The translations under genes were made by a program, and so were the position numbers. The notes under the pieces were generated by a model. The model searched no databases and was not told the DNA's origin. It was given only the letters and a program-made list of their open reading frames with translations. A DNA stretch of 64,000 nt from Prevotella sp. tc2-28 (GTDB taxonomy: Bacteria; Bacteroidota; Bacteroidia; Bacteroidales; Bacteroidaceae). Positions 1 to 8,670 of this stretch are shown in pieces; the first letter of the stretch is position 1, and every line of letters begins with the position of its first letter. The stretch is taken from NCBI RefSeq assembly GCF_900107705.1, contig NZ_FNRE01000010.1, positions 94,269 to 158,268 on the forward strand. The letters are read 5' to 3'.

Positions 1-91
1 TCCTGACAAGAGTTGGGCTTCATGGGGTGGAACCTATGGTCGCTATCCTAACCTGCGTAAGTTCACTATGGGTGTCAATGTTTCATTCTAA
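1..91 (+). CDS. SusC/RagA TonB-dependent receptor, C-terminal end only
   Basis: Reading from base 2, the last 29 codons give a peptide ending in YPNLRKFTMGVNVSF and a TAA stop. This is the typical last beta-strand of SusC-family outer-membrane porins, which end in an aromatic residue. The rest of the gene lies left of the window. Only 8 bases separate it from the SusD gene, which is the normal SusC-SusD pairing. SusC imports oligosaccharides across the outer membrane using TonB energy. The substrate cannot be read from this fragment, but the downstream GH32, transporter and fructokinase genes suggest fructan. Confidence 0.85.
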   Translation, partial: PDKSWASWGGTYGRYPNLRKFTMGVNVSF

Positions 92-99
92 TATGCGAT

Positions 100-2337
100 A
101 TGAATATGAAAAATATATATAGAATAGGTTATGCTGCCATGCTGACCGCTGTAGTCGGAATTACAGCATGTAGCGATAAGTTTCTTGAGGAAAAAAGAAA
201 CTATGGAAATTTCAATGCGGCTGATAGCTATGGTTCTGCTGCGGCTGCAACGGAACGTCTGAATAATATCTATTTCTGGCTGCTACCAGTATCTTCTGGT
301 GGTAGTGGAAATGGCACAAATGCCCCCAACGACTGGACTAGTGTTGGAAATGCCGACGATTGGGCAAAGAGCACATTGGAATATGGTGGTATCTCAACGA
401 TGTGGGTTAATCCACAAGAGGAGCTTACCTATGATAATGTCTATGACCATTTCTTCGTAGCCAATGACACCTATAGTCCTTGGGGACATATCCGAAATTG
501 TAATGATATCATTGAGGGTGTGCAAAACTCAACGGGTATTGGTGAAGAAGAGAAGAAGCCCTTGTTAGGACAGGCTTATTTCTTCCGTGCTTATATGTAC
601 TATAGTCTTGTAAAGTTATATGGTGGTGTTCCCATCATTGACCATGTACAAGATCCTATTGGCAGTCAGGCAAATAGTCTGATTGTGCAACGCCAGACGA
701 CAAAAGACTGTATTGACTTTATCTGTTCTGACTTGGACAAGGCAGTGTCAATGCTTCCAACTCAGTGGGCAGATGGTACCGATTTTGGACGCGTAACGTC
801 TGGTTTGGCTCAAGCACTGAAGGGTTATGTGTTGCTGTTCTATGCCAGTCCGTTGTTCAATCGTGAAGATGCTGATGCCCGTTGGCAGGCAGCATACGAA
901 GCAAACAAGAAAGCACTCGAATTGTTGAATGCCGGTGGTGTTAACTTAGCATACGCCACAACGGGAGGTGATCAGAATGCCAAGAATTGGAACCGTATTT
1001 GGACAACCTATGATGGTAGCGAAGTTAACGGTAATATTCGTGAGGGCGTGTTTGTAACATTGCATAATACGAACGATAATGTTAGCGGACAGCCTGATTT
1101 TGGTAAATGGAATCGCTGGGAGCATGCCATCCGTCCAAGAAATATGAATGGTGGCGGTGGTCTGACACCTACCTCGGAAATGGTCGACCTCTTCCCAATG
1201 GCAGATGGTAAGACTCCTTCTGAGAGCAGTATTCACTATGATAAGAAGAAGTTCTGGTTGAATCGTGACCCACGCTTCTATCGTACTTTTGCATTCCCAG
1301 GAACAGAATGGCAGTTCGATGAAGGTGCCGTTAATCTGGCTGATGAGGCCTTGTCTAGTATTGTGCCGGCTGACCTCTATTCGACAGGTCGTAAATTCCA
1401 GTTATGGAGTTACCAGTGGACAGACAACGCTACTGACCAGACTAGTATCACAACCAGTAGTGGCTATTGGCCTGATATGCTGAGTGCCAGCTCTGACAAG
1501 GCAGGAGGTCATTCTGTCTATGTCCGTAAACGTACTTTGGATGCCAATCTGACTCCTTCTACCTTGTATACCTTCCTTGTCAGCAACTCTAATCCAAAGG
1601 GATTCATGAAGTGTGCGGCTCCATTGCTGACTGTACGCTATGCTGAGGTGCTGCTGAACTTTGCCGAGGCTGCTGCAGGTGCCAAACATCTTGATGAGGC
1701 AGAGTCTGCCTTGCAGAAGATACGTGCTCGTGTTGGCTATACGTCAGCAAATAACTATGGATTGGCTTCAATGGGTACCCGTCAGGAAGCATTGAAGGCC
1801 GTATTCTACGAGCGCCAGGTTGAGTTGGCCTATGAAGGAAAGCTTTTTGACACGATGCGTCGTTGGATGCTCTTCGATGGTGGTGTTGGACAGGCTGATA
1901 TCAAGCCGAGCTGGGCACTGAAAGGTTTCGATGGCAATACTTGCACGTATTTGGGCGTAGCACCGCTTAATGGTAAGAAGCGTCATAGTATCGTACTCTA
2001 TTGTAAAACGGTTCAGGCCACAGACCCTGCTTTCGCCAACCGTCCCACGGCACTTACTTTGGATGAGGATATGAGTTATTCTGATGGTATCTACGCTGAT
2101 AGTAAGGTGGCTGCTATGGCTAATTTCTACGATACATATCTGGAGCGTAAGGATGTTAATGCGGATGGTAACGATGATGCTGTCACCATTAAATATTATC
2201 CGAAATATTATTTCCTCGGCTTGAAGAGAAATGCCATGCAAAACAATGTAACATTACACCAGACTGTTGGTTGGCATGATCTTGGCCGAAATGCCGATGG
2301 TAAGTTTGACCCATTGTCAGATACATTACCAGAGTAA
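100..2337 (+). CDS. SusD/RagB family nutrient-binding outer-membrane lipoprotein
   Basis: SusD proteins sit on the cell surface as a lid on SusC and bind glycan. The first 24 residues form a lipoprotein signal ending in the lipobox ITAC, so the mature protein starts at Cys24. The signature FFRAYMYYSLVKLYGGVPI lies near residue 165, and the C-terminal RagB/SusD helical region contains the typical 'YAEVLLNFAEA' and 'ERQVELAYEG' stretches. At 745 residues it is longer than the usual 500-650. The start could also be the in-frame ATG six bases later. It follows the SusC end by 8 bases and ends at a strong hairpin terminator. Fructan as ligand is inferred from neighbours. Confidence 0.95.
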   Translation: MNMKNIYRIGYAAMLTAVVGITACSDKFLEEKRNYGNFNAADSYGSAAAATERLNNIYFWLLPVSSGGSGNGTNAPNDWTSVGNADDWAKSTLEYGGISTMWVNPQEELTYDNVYDHFFVANDTYSPWGHIRNCNDIIEGVQNSTGIGEEEKKPLLGQAYFFRAYMYYSLVKLYGGVPIIDHVQDPIGSQANSLIVQRQTTKDCIDFICSDLDKAVSMLPTQWADGTDFGRVTSGLAQALKGYVLLFYASPLFNREDADARWQAAYEANKKALELLNAGGVNLAYATTGGDQNAKNWNRIWTTYDGSEVNGNIREGVFVTLHNTNDNVSGQPDFGKWNRWEHAIRPRNMNGGGGLTPTSEMVDLFPMADGKTPSESSIHYDKKKFWLNRDPRFYRTFAFPGTEWQFDEGAVNLADEALSSIVPADLYSTGRKFQLWSYQWTDNATDQTSITTSSGYWPDMLSASSDKAGGHSVYVRKRTLDANLTPSTLYTFLVSNSNPKGFMKCAAPLLTVRYAEVLLNFAEAAAGAKHLDEAESALQKIRARVGYTSANNYGLASMGTRQEALKAVFYERQVELAYEGKLFDTMRRWMLFDGGVGQADIKPSWALKGFDGNTCTYLGVAPLNGKKRHSIVLYCKTVQATDPAFANRPTALTLDEDMSYSDGIYADSKVAAMANFYDTYLERKDVNADGNDDAVTIKYYPKYYFLGLKRNAMQNNVTLHQTVGWHDLGRNADGKFDPLSDTLPE

Positions 2338-2354
2338 ATAATAAATAGAAAATC

Positions 2355-2391
2355 AATAATGAGGGTATGCCACTGGCATACCCTCATTATT
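2355..2391. terminator. bidirectional hairpin terminator between SusD and the DUF6078-like gene
   Basis: A 17-bp perfect stem (2355-2371 pairs with 2375-2391) with an ACT loop. The arms begin and end in A/T-rich runs, so it can end transcription of the convergent genes on both sides. Confidence 0.8.
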
Positions 2392-2401
2392 TGGATAGTG
2401 A

Positions 2402-2869
2402 CTACCAGTTGTAATCCTCTACATACCCGTCGAATTTCACTTCGTCTGTCCATCCGCTTTTACGAAACAGGTTGCGGATGTCTTCCTGTAGGGCAGGGGG
2501 GATGAGGCGCGAGCCGTTGCGGTATTCGAAGTAGTAGGTGCGGTTGGTGAGACCGATTATTCCGTAACGGACTTCACTCTCCACACGCTTGGGCATGTCG
2601 CTTGTGAAGGTGTGGGTCATGCCTTTGGCAAAGCGTACCTTCTGGTCGTTGCGACACATGGGACACTCTGCAGTTGCCACACCCTCGAAATGCGGATTGA
2701 CACATCGGTAGGTACTGGCGGTATTGGGCAGGTGCTGTCCTACGAGCCATCGCAGACAGTGGTCGCGCAATGGGCAGCTCTCAATGTAACATACGGTATA
2801 GCCTTCCTGGGCTTGCTTGATTAATAGTTCTTCTTTGATATTCATGTTTTCCATTTTTTTAGTTTCCAT
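2402..2869 (-). CDS. hypothetical protein, resembles DUF6078 family
   Basis: A 155-residue cytoplasmic protein with no signal peptide. It has eight cysteines and/or histidines in two clusters near residues 27-37 (CYIESCPLRDHCLRWL) and 68-73 (CPMC), which suggests a metal-binding fold. The pattern resembles a Bacteroidales family that I recall as DUF6078, of unknown function; this is from memory. Several in-frame ATGs exist near the start (2869, 2854, 2845); the upstream one is given. It follows vapE on the same strand after a 132-nt gap that contains structured repeat copy A, so it may be cotranscribed with vapE. It is not part of the sugar-use pathway around it. Confidence 0.6.
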   Translation of the reverse strand: METKKMENMNIKEELLIKQAQEGYTVCYIESCPLRDHCLRWLVGQHLPNTASTYRCVNPHFEGVATAECPMCRNDQKVRFAKGMTHTFTSDMPKRVESEVRYGIIGLTNRTYYFEYRNGSRLIPPALQEDIRNLFRKSGWTDEVKFDGYVEDYNW

Positions 2870-2891
2870 TTTTTAGAGAATTTCAAAATCT

Positions 2892-2990
2892 CCCTCACAT
2901 CCTAACATTTTCGCTGGGAATGCCCTTGTACAAAGGGCTGAGGCACGTTAGGGAGAGAATGTTTAGGGTAACGTCTCCCTAACGTTTTTG
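2892..2990 (+). repeat. 99-nt structured repeat, copy A (left of vapE)
   Basis: It begins CCCTCACATCC and ends AACGTTTTTG. It contains a palindrome around TTGTACAA, then TGAGGCACG, then a 12-bp stem (2945-2956 with 2974-2985) followed by a T-run. Copies B, C and D elsewhere have exactly the same length and order of parts. In copy A the stem letters are changed on both sides (GTTAG with CTAAC, where the others have GGGAG with CTCCC), so pairing is kept. Confidence 0.8.
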
Positions 2991-3001
2991 CCTTCTTACC
3001 C

Positions 3002-4210
3002 TCACGCAACATGAAGTGGAACGGCTTTGTAATAGGCTACGTTACTGTGACTCTTGTGCTCGTAGTCGAGACTGACAAGTGCTCGTCCCAGCTCTACTTT
3101 CGCCTTTGTAGTAACAGCCACGTTGGGGTATGCATTGCGGATAATCTCCAGCATCTCCGTGGTGCTCATCGACTTCACCTTCTCACCCTCCTTGGGCTTG
3201 CGAAAGCAGACTTTCACCATCTCTGCAATGTCCTTCTGTTGCATGTAGGCGAGGTTCAGCTGCTGAATACGAGTAACCTCCTCGTTGTTGAACCAATAGG
3301 GAGCATTCAACTCACGGATTTCGTACAACACCTGGGCATACAACTGCTCGTAGTCAATGTCGCTAGTATTGTCTATCAGCTGACCTTTGGGAATGGAAAT
3401 GCAGATGTAACGACGACTGCCCGTTGCATCCGTCAGAGGATGCGGATTGTTGGTGGTCGACACGAACGAAGCATAGCGGGGACGGTCGTCCTGTGCCTTT
3501 CCAAAGATAGGTCGTCCGTTCACCTTGTTTTTAGACAAGGTCTGCTTCAATGCCGCATGCTGACTGGGCCGGATGGCTTCCAGTTCGTCGAGGTTCACCA
3601 GCAGGTTGTTCGTCAGCGCCATCTCCTTGTCGAACTTGTTCGACAGATTCAGGTGATCCAGGTAGTACTCACGAAGCTGAGAGGGTAGCAGTCGGCGCAA
3701 GAAGGTGGTCTTGCCACAACCTTGAGCACCAATCAGCACAGGAACCACCTCGTTGCCGTGCATGGTGTCCATCTGTAACCAATGAGCCACCGTAGATCGT
3801 AGCCAGACGGCTAAGAAGGCGAGCTGTTCCGTGCTGAGGCCGGGCAGACGTGAGAAGAGCTTGGCTACGTGGTTCTGTCCGTCCCATTGGGGCAGGTCGT
3901 TCAGGAAAGCCAGGACAGGGTTGAACATGCGCACCTCTTCAGAGTTGACATACATGGTGATGTCAGCCTTGGGGTTGCACTCCTCGTCCAGTCCTTCGCG
4001 AAGGGCCCGGATAATGATGCTGTTCAGGGCCTCCTGTGTCAGCGGACGATAGTCAGCAGTCATCTCTGACCTCATTTTGAATTCGACCTTTCCGCTCAGC
4101 ATGTTGCGTCGCAGACGATAGTTGTCGTTCAGGAATTGCTCAATGATGAGCACACTCTCTTTTTGAACATTTTGGGGCTGTTCAACTACCACTAAGGATT
4201 TTGCTTCCAT
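3002..4210 (-). CDS. VapE-type ATPase (virulence-associated E family)
   Basis: A 402-residue P-loop ATPase of the VapE family, whose members occur in phages and genomic islands and are related to phage primase-helicases. The Walker A motif is GAQGCGKTTFLRRL near residue 163, Walker B is LLVNLDELEA near 208, and the conserved STTNNPHPLTDATGSRRY segment lies near 250. The C-terminal third looks like the DUF3874-type winged region common in Bacteroidetes VapE proteins. The primase domain seen in longer homologues is absent. It lies on the minus strand between 99-nt repeats A and B. It has a TATCTTTG box at 4329-4336. It interrupts the fructan locus and is most likely an insertion. Confidence 0.85.
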   Translation of the reverse strand: MEAKSLVVVEQPQNVQKESVLIIEQFLNDNYRLRRNMLSGKVEFKMRSEMTADYRPLTQEALNSIIIRALREGLDEECNPKADITMYVNSEEVRMFNPVLAFLNDLPQWDGQNHVAKLFSRLPGLSTEQLAFLAVWLRSTVAHWLQMDTMHGNEVVPVLIGAQGCGKTTFLRRLLPSQLREYYLDHLNLSNKFDKEMALTNNLLVNLDELEAIRPSQHAALKQTLSKNKVNGRPIFGKAQDDRPRYASFVSTTNNPHPLTDATGSRRYICISIPKGQLIDNTSDIDYEQLYAQVLYEIRELNAPYWFNNEEVTRIQQLNLAYMQQKDIAEMVKVCFRKPKEGEKVKSMSTTEMLEIIRNAYPNVAVTTKAKVELGRALVSLDYEHKSHSNVAYYKAVPLHVA

Positions 4211-4328
4211 AGCTTACTTTAAGTTTTTAATGGTTTATAAATTTGTTATTGGCTGGTTTTTCATGGTGTTTTTCTTGTGTTTTCCATGATTGCCATTATC
4301 CCAATTTGCACTCTTCCGAAATGCCATG

Positions 4329-4336
4329 CAAAGATA
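4329..4336 (-). promoter_or_regulatory. -7 box for vapE
   Basis: TATCTTTG on the minus strand, about 120 nt upstream of the vapE start. It matches the Bacteroidetes TAnnTTTG consensus. Confidence 0.6.
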
Positions 4337-4442
4337 CAAAAAAATAATGCGGTTTGCAAATAATTGACCTAAAAAAGCACGTTTTTTCACGGTATTATTG
4401 CGCAAATTCTGCTATATAATAAATAAGGTGAGTGAGCGTCCT

Positions 4443-4541
4443 CAAAAACGGGAGGGAGACGGGAGGAACATTTGTTTTCCCTCCCGTGCCTCAATCCCTT
4501 TGTACAAAAGGGTTCCGAGCAAAAACGGGAGGAAGGGAGGG
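4443..4541 (-). repeat. 99-nt structured repeat, copy B (right of vapE, inverted)
   Basis: Read on the minus strand it begins CCCTCCCTTCCTCCCG and ends CCCGTTTTTG. It contains the TTGTACAA palindrome, TGAGGCACG, and an ACGGGAGGGA/TCCCTCCCGT stem followed by a T-run. It is inverted relative to copy A, so the two point toward each other across vapE. Copy D is the closest match. Confidence 0.8.
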
Positions 4542-4726
4542 ACATTTTGAAAATCCTTGGTTCTGATGCGAATAAGGAACGCTTATTCTCCAATAAGGCA
4601 CCCTTATTATGAAATACCCCAAGGTTATGATGAAACAACCTTGGGTATTAATGGTAGCCGCGAGTCCGTAAGCCTCGGACTCTCAGTCCGAGCCGAGCGG
4701 ACTGGCAGTCCGTCGGGACGGACTAA
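4542..4726. repeat. hairpin-array repeat, copy 1
   Basis: In order: a GAATAAG/CTTATTC hairpin, an AATAAGG/CCTTATT hairpin, a CAAGGTT/AACCTTG hairpin within the shared stretch ending TATTAATGGTAGCCG, then three adjacent hairpins that each open with AGTCCG. Their stems are 4662-4668/4676-4682, 4685-4690/4698-4703 and 4707-4714/4717-4724. A second copy with the same order lies at 36058-36241. Both copies sit directly to the right of a 99-nt repeat and upstream of a rightward gene. Confidence 0.8.
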
Positions 4727-4869
4727 TGATCATCAAAGATGTTTCCTTTTAAAAAGTCAAGATCGAGTAACTGGAGCTTTTTTGTTTCAAATAGTACGAA
4801 ATATGATGCAATGAACGTTTTTTGTTAGTTTTTGCATCATAAGTTATAGGATGAAATGGGTAAAAAGGG

Positions 4870-4877
4870 TAATTTTG
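4870..4877 (+). promoter_or_regulatory. -7 box for the GH32 operon
   Basis: TAATTTTG, 33 nt upstream of the GH32 start, so the GH32-transporter-fructokinase operon has its own promoter separate from SusCD. Confidence 0.65.
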
Positions 4878-4910
4878 CAGCAAAATCGTTTATAACTAAA
4901 AACAAAAAGC

Positions 4911-6605
4911 ATGAAGAAACTGTTAATGACACTGATGGCAATGATGACTTGCTGCTTGCTGGATGCGCAGATAATAGCACCTCGCATCTTGAGTGATAGT
5001 CATGTCATGTTGTCGTTGGAGAAGCAGACACGCTATTTGCTGCTGCCCGTAGAGGAGAAGGCTGAGATTGCCCACATCCGAGTATTGAAAGACAACAACG
5101 TCTGTCAGACGCTGAACGCCCGACTGGCTGTTGACAAGGTTGACTACTTTGTCCCACTGGAATTGAAGAAGGCTGACCTGTTGGACATTAGTTTCCGTGG
5201 CGACCGCCGTACGAAGGGTGCGATGTCCGAGTTGGCTTGCTGGCATGAGATGAAGTATGTTGACGAGTTTGACATGACCAACCGTGAGCACTTCCGTCCC
5301 AAGTACCATCACACGCCTAAATATGGTTGGATGAATGATCCTAATGGTATGTTTTATAAAGATGGTGTATGGCATCTGGCTTTCCAGTGGAATCCCTACG
5401 GATCACAGTGGGAGAACATGACCTGGGGCGCTTCGACCAGCCGAGACCTGATTCACTGGGATGCTCAGCCAGCGGCTATAGAAGCTGACGGACTGGGTAC
5501 AATCTTCAGCGGTTCGTGCGTAGTAGATAAGGAGAACACCGCCGGTTTTGGCAAAGGTGCCATCATTGCCTATTATACGTCGGCAGGTGAGGCTCAGACA
5601 CAGTCGATGGCCTATTCGACAGATGGTGGAAAGACATTTAAGAAATATAGTGGTAACCCCGTGCTGGTATCTTCTGTACCTGATTTCCGCGATCCACACT
5701 TATTCTGGCATGCTGAGACTCAGCGCTGGATCATGTTGTTGGCTGTTGGTCAGGAGATGCAGATTTATTCTTCTGCCAATTTGAAGCAGTGGACGATGGA
5801 GAGTCGCTTTGGAGCCGAATATGGTAATCATGGTGGCGTCTGGGAGTGTCCTGACTTGTTCCGCCTGCCTGTCCGTGGTACTGGTCAGCAGAAGTGGGTG
5901 CTGGTGTGCAACATCAACCCTGGTGGTCCGTTCGGAGGTTCCGCTACCCAGTATTTCGTCGGAAACTTCGATGGTCATAAGTTTACATGCGATTCGCGTC
6001 CCGAAGTGACAAAGTGGATGGATTATGGTAAAGACCATTATGCCACCGTAACGTTCGACAATGCTCCGGATAATCGTCGTGTAGCCATTGCGTGGATGTC
6101 TAACTGGCAATACGCCAACGAGGTGCCCACCAAGCAGTTCCGTTCTGCCAATGCAATACCACGTGATTTGGATTTGTTTATCGATGGAACCGAGACTTAT
6201 TGCGGTGTGATGCCCTCTCCTGAGATGCTGACTCTGCGTGGCAAGCCTTCAAAGCAGTTGACAGACGCTTGTGAGGTCGTTGTTACATTGAAAGGCTCTA
6301 CGGAGATTACGCTCCAGAACGCGAAAGGTGAAAAAGTGGTTATGCGTTATGACGCGCAGAAGCAGACTTTCTCAATGGACCGCACGAAGAGTGGTGACAC
6401 ATCGTTCAGTGAGCATTTCCCCTGCACGACAGTTGCTCCAACGCATGGTCAGATGAAGCAGCTCCGCTTGTTTATAGACCGCAGTTCGCTGGAGGCATTC
6501 GACGGTGATGGCAAAATGGCTATGACCAATCTGGTGTTCCCATCAGAACCCTATAACACAATCAATGTGACAAATAAAGCAAAAGTAACTATTTATCCTT
6601 TCTAA
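4911..6605 (+). CDS. GH32 fructan hydrolase (levanase/inulinase/sucrase type)
   Basis: A 564-residue glycoside hydrolase that cleaves beta-fructosyl bonds. It has a signal peptide (first about 19 residues), then an N-terminal domain of about 110 residues like that seen on Bacteroides GH32 enzymes (DUF4980-like), then the five-bladed GH32 propeller. The nucleophile is Asp143 in GWMNDPNG. The transition-state motif is VPDFRDPHLF, and the acid/base Glu lies in GVWECPDLF. A C-terminal beta-sandwich with the typical RSSLEAF stretch closes it. It is followed 4 nt later by the sugar transporter. Whether it prefers levan, inulin or sucrose cannot be read from the sequence. Confidence 0.95.
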   Translation: MKKLLMTLMAMMTCCLLDAQIIAPRILSDSHVMLSLEKQTRYLLLPVEEKAEIAHIRVLKDNNVCQTLNARLAVDKVDYFVPLELKKADLLDISFRGDRRTKGAMSELACWHEMKYVDEFDMTNREHFRPKYHHTPKYGWMNDPNGMFYKDGVWHLAFQWNPYGSQWENMTWGASTSRDLIHWDAQPAAIEADGLGTIFSGSCVVDKENTAGFGKGAIIAYYTSAGEAQTQSMAYSTDGGKTFKKYSGNPVLVSSVPDFRDPHLFWHAETQRWIMLLAVGQEMQIYSSANLKQWTMESRFGAEYGNHGGVWECPDLFRLPVRGTGQQKWVLVCNINPGGPFGGSATQYFVGNFDGHKFTCDSRPEVTKWMDYGKDHYATVTFDNAPDNRRVAIAWMSNWQYANEVPTKQFRSANAIPRDLDLFIDGTETYCGVMPSPEMLTLRGKPSKQLTDACEVVVTLKGSTEITLQNAKGEKVVMRYDAQKQTFSMDRTKSGDTSFSEHFPCTTVAPTHGQMKQLRLFIDRSSLEAFDGDGKMAMTNLVFPSEPYNTINVTNKAKVTIYPF

Positions 6606-6609
6606 TTAT

Positions 6610-7773
6610 ATGGTTAACAATAGCAATAAATCTATCTACTTGATACCGGTGATGCTCTGCTTCTTCTGCATGGGCTTCGTAGACTTGGTAGGTATCGCTT
6701 CGAACTATGTGAAGGAAGATCTCGGATTGACTGACTCCGTGGCTAATGTGTTTCCTTCGCTCGTATTCTTCTGGTTCCTTATTTTCAGTGTGCCTACGGG
6801 TATGCTGATGAACAAGATAGGACGTAAGAACACCGTTCTGCTGTCGCTTATCGTGACGGTGGTGTCCCTGCTGATTCCGCTGTTCGGCAATTCGTTCGCC
6901 ATCATGCTGGTTGCCTTCTCGCTGTTAGGCATCGGCAATGCCTTGATGCAGACCAGTATCAATCCGCTGGCCATGTTGATTATCGGCGACAAGAACCTTG
7001 CCTCAACGCTTACCTTCGGTCAGTTTGTGAAGGCTATTGCTTCATTCCTCGCTCCTTATTTGGCCATGTGGGGTGCTACTCAGGTGATTCCTTCGTTCGG
7101 TTACGACTGGCGTGTACTGTTCATGGTCTACTTCATCGTAGGAGTACTGGCAAGTGCGTTGCTTTGGGCTACTCCGATTCAGGAAGATATACAGGAAGGT
7201 AAGTCTTCGTCGTTCATGGACTGCCTGCGACTGCTGGGCAAACCTATTGTGCTGCTGTCGTTCCTAGCTATCATGTGCCATGTGGGTATTGACGTTGGTA
7301 CCAATACGACGGCTCCCAAGTTGTTGATGGAGCGAGTAGGCATGACGCTCAATGAGGCAGCCTTTGCCACTTCACTGTACTTTATCTTCCGTACCATTGG
7401 CGCGCTGACAGGATCGTTCTTCCTTCGTGTCATGAAAACCCGCTGGTTCTTTATTGTCAGCGTGGTACTGATGGCAGCCTCTATGGCTCTCATGTTTGGT
7501 GGTGACACGAAGTTCGAGCTCTATTTGGCTATCGCATTGGTGGGTTATGGTAACTCCAACGTATTCTCGATGGCTTTCTCTGAGGCATTACTCTCTGTTC
7601 CAGAAAAGCAGAACGAGGTATCCGGTCTTATGATTATGGGCTTGTTCGGTGGAACGGTATTCCCCCTTATCATGGGCTTCTGCAGTGATGCTATGGGACA
7701 GGCTGGTGCTGTCGCAGTGATGGCTGTCGGTGTAGTCTATCTGTTTACATTCATTAATAAGATTAAGCATTAA
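6610..7773 (+). CDS. MFS sugar transporter (FucP/GlcP-like), likely fructose importer
   Basis: A 387-residue inner-membrane protein with about 12 hydrophobic segments and the MFS loop motif GMLMNKIGRKN between helices 2 and 3. It resembles the FucP/glucose-galactose symporter group of Bacteroidetes. It starts 4 nt after GH32 and ends 12 nt before the fructokinase gene, so the three genes form one operon. Import of fructose released by GH32 is inferred from this order. No signal of truncation was seen. Confidence 0.9.
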   Translation: MVNNSNKSIYLIPVMLCFFCMGFVDLVGIASNYVKEDLGLTDSVANVFPSLVFFWFLIFSVPTGMLMNKIGRKNTVLLSLIVTVVSLLIPLFGNSFAIMLVAFSLLGIGNALMQTSINPLAMLIIGDKNLASTLTFGQFVKAIASFLAPYLAMWGATQVIPSFGYDWRVLFMVYFIVGVLASALLWATPIQEDIQEGKSSSFMDCLRLLGKPIVLLSFLAIMCHVGIDVGTNTTAPKLLMERVGMTLNEAAFATSLYFIFRTIGALTGSFFLRVMKTRWFFIVSVVLMAASMALMFGGDTKFELYLAIALVGYGNSNVFSMAFSEALLSVPEKQNEVSGLMIMGLFGGTVFPLIMGFCSDAMGQAGAVAVMAVGVVYLFTFINKIKH

Positions 7774-7785
7774 AACCATAAAACT

Positions 7786-8670
7786 ATGAAAGATTTAATT
7801 ATCGGATTGGGCGAGGCATTGTGGGATATGCTGCCCGAAGGAAAAAAACTTGGTGGTGCTCCTGCTAACTTTGCCTATCATGCAGGCCAATTTGGACTCA
7901 ACACGATGGCTATCAGTGCATTAGGAGAGGATAATCTGGCAGAGGAGACCATTGCGGCATTGGAGCATAATGGACTAAAATACTTGATGCCCCGTGTGCC
8001 CTATGCAACCGGTACGGTACAGGTGACTTTGTCAGGAAATGGCATTCCGTCATACGAGATTAAAGAGAATGTGGCTTGGGACAACATCCCCTTCAATGCA
8101 GAGGTGGAAGAGGTCGCTAAGAATTGTCGTGCCGTCTGCTTCGGTTCGTTGGCACAGCGCAATGTGGTAAGTCGCGAGACCATTCAGAAATTCCTCGATG
8201 CTACACCCAAGGACTGCCTGAAGATATGTGATATCAACCTGCGCCAGCAGTTCTTCTCAAAGGAGATACTGGAGGGGTCTTTCAAACGTTGTGACATTCT
8301 GAAGATTAATGACGAGGAATTGGTTGTTGTCAGTCATATGTTTGGCTATCAGGATTTGGATGATCGTAAAGTCTGTGAGCAGATGGTGAAGGATTACGAC
8401 CTGAAGATGCTTGTCTTGACTTGTGGCACAAATGGAAGCCATGTGTTTACTGCCGATGGTAAGCACTCGTTCCAGGACACGCCAAAAGTTAAGGTTGCCG
8501 ATACCGTTGGTGCAGGCGATTCGTTTACTGGTTCATTCTGTGCTGCCATCTTGAACGGGAAGCCCGTCGAGGAGGCTCACCGTATAGCTGTCGAGGTGTC
8601 AGCCTATGTCTGCACTCAGAACGGAGCTATGCCGAAATATCCGGCAGAACTAGTTGCTAAAGTGAAGTAA
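7786..8670 (+). CDS. fructokinase, PfkB family
   Basis: A 294-residue sugar kinase. The N-terminal glycine-rich motif GGAPANFAYHAGQFG contacts the sugar, and the C-terminal DTVGAGDSFTGSF motif holds the anion hole and catalytic Asp. It would phosphorylate fructose after import, completing the path SusCD, GH32, MFS transporter and kinase. It is the last gene of the operon. Its final 14 bases overlap the end of the convergent PfkB kinase on the other strand. Confidence 0.92.
   Translation: MKDLIIGLGEALWDMLPEGKKLGGAPANFAYHAGQFGLNTMAISALGEDNLAEETIAALEHNGLKYLMPRVPYATGTVQVTLSGNGIPSYEIKENVAWDNIPFNAEVEEVAKNCRAVCFGSLAQRNVVSRETIQKFLDATPKDCLKICDINLRQQFFSKEILEGSFKRCDILKINDEELVVVSHMFGYQDLDDRKVCEQMVKDYDLKMLVLTCGTNGSHVFTADGKHSFQDTPKVKVADTVGAGDSFTGSFCAAILNGKPVEEAHRIAVEVSAYVCTQNGAMPKYPAELVAKVK

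Noticed and set aside
4557..4814. A short plus-strand gene within the hairpin array
   Set aside because: The frame is made of repeat sequence and has no leader, domain or promoter; the second array copy does not keep it open.
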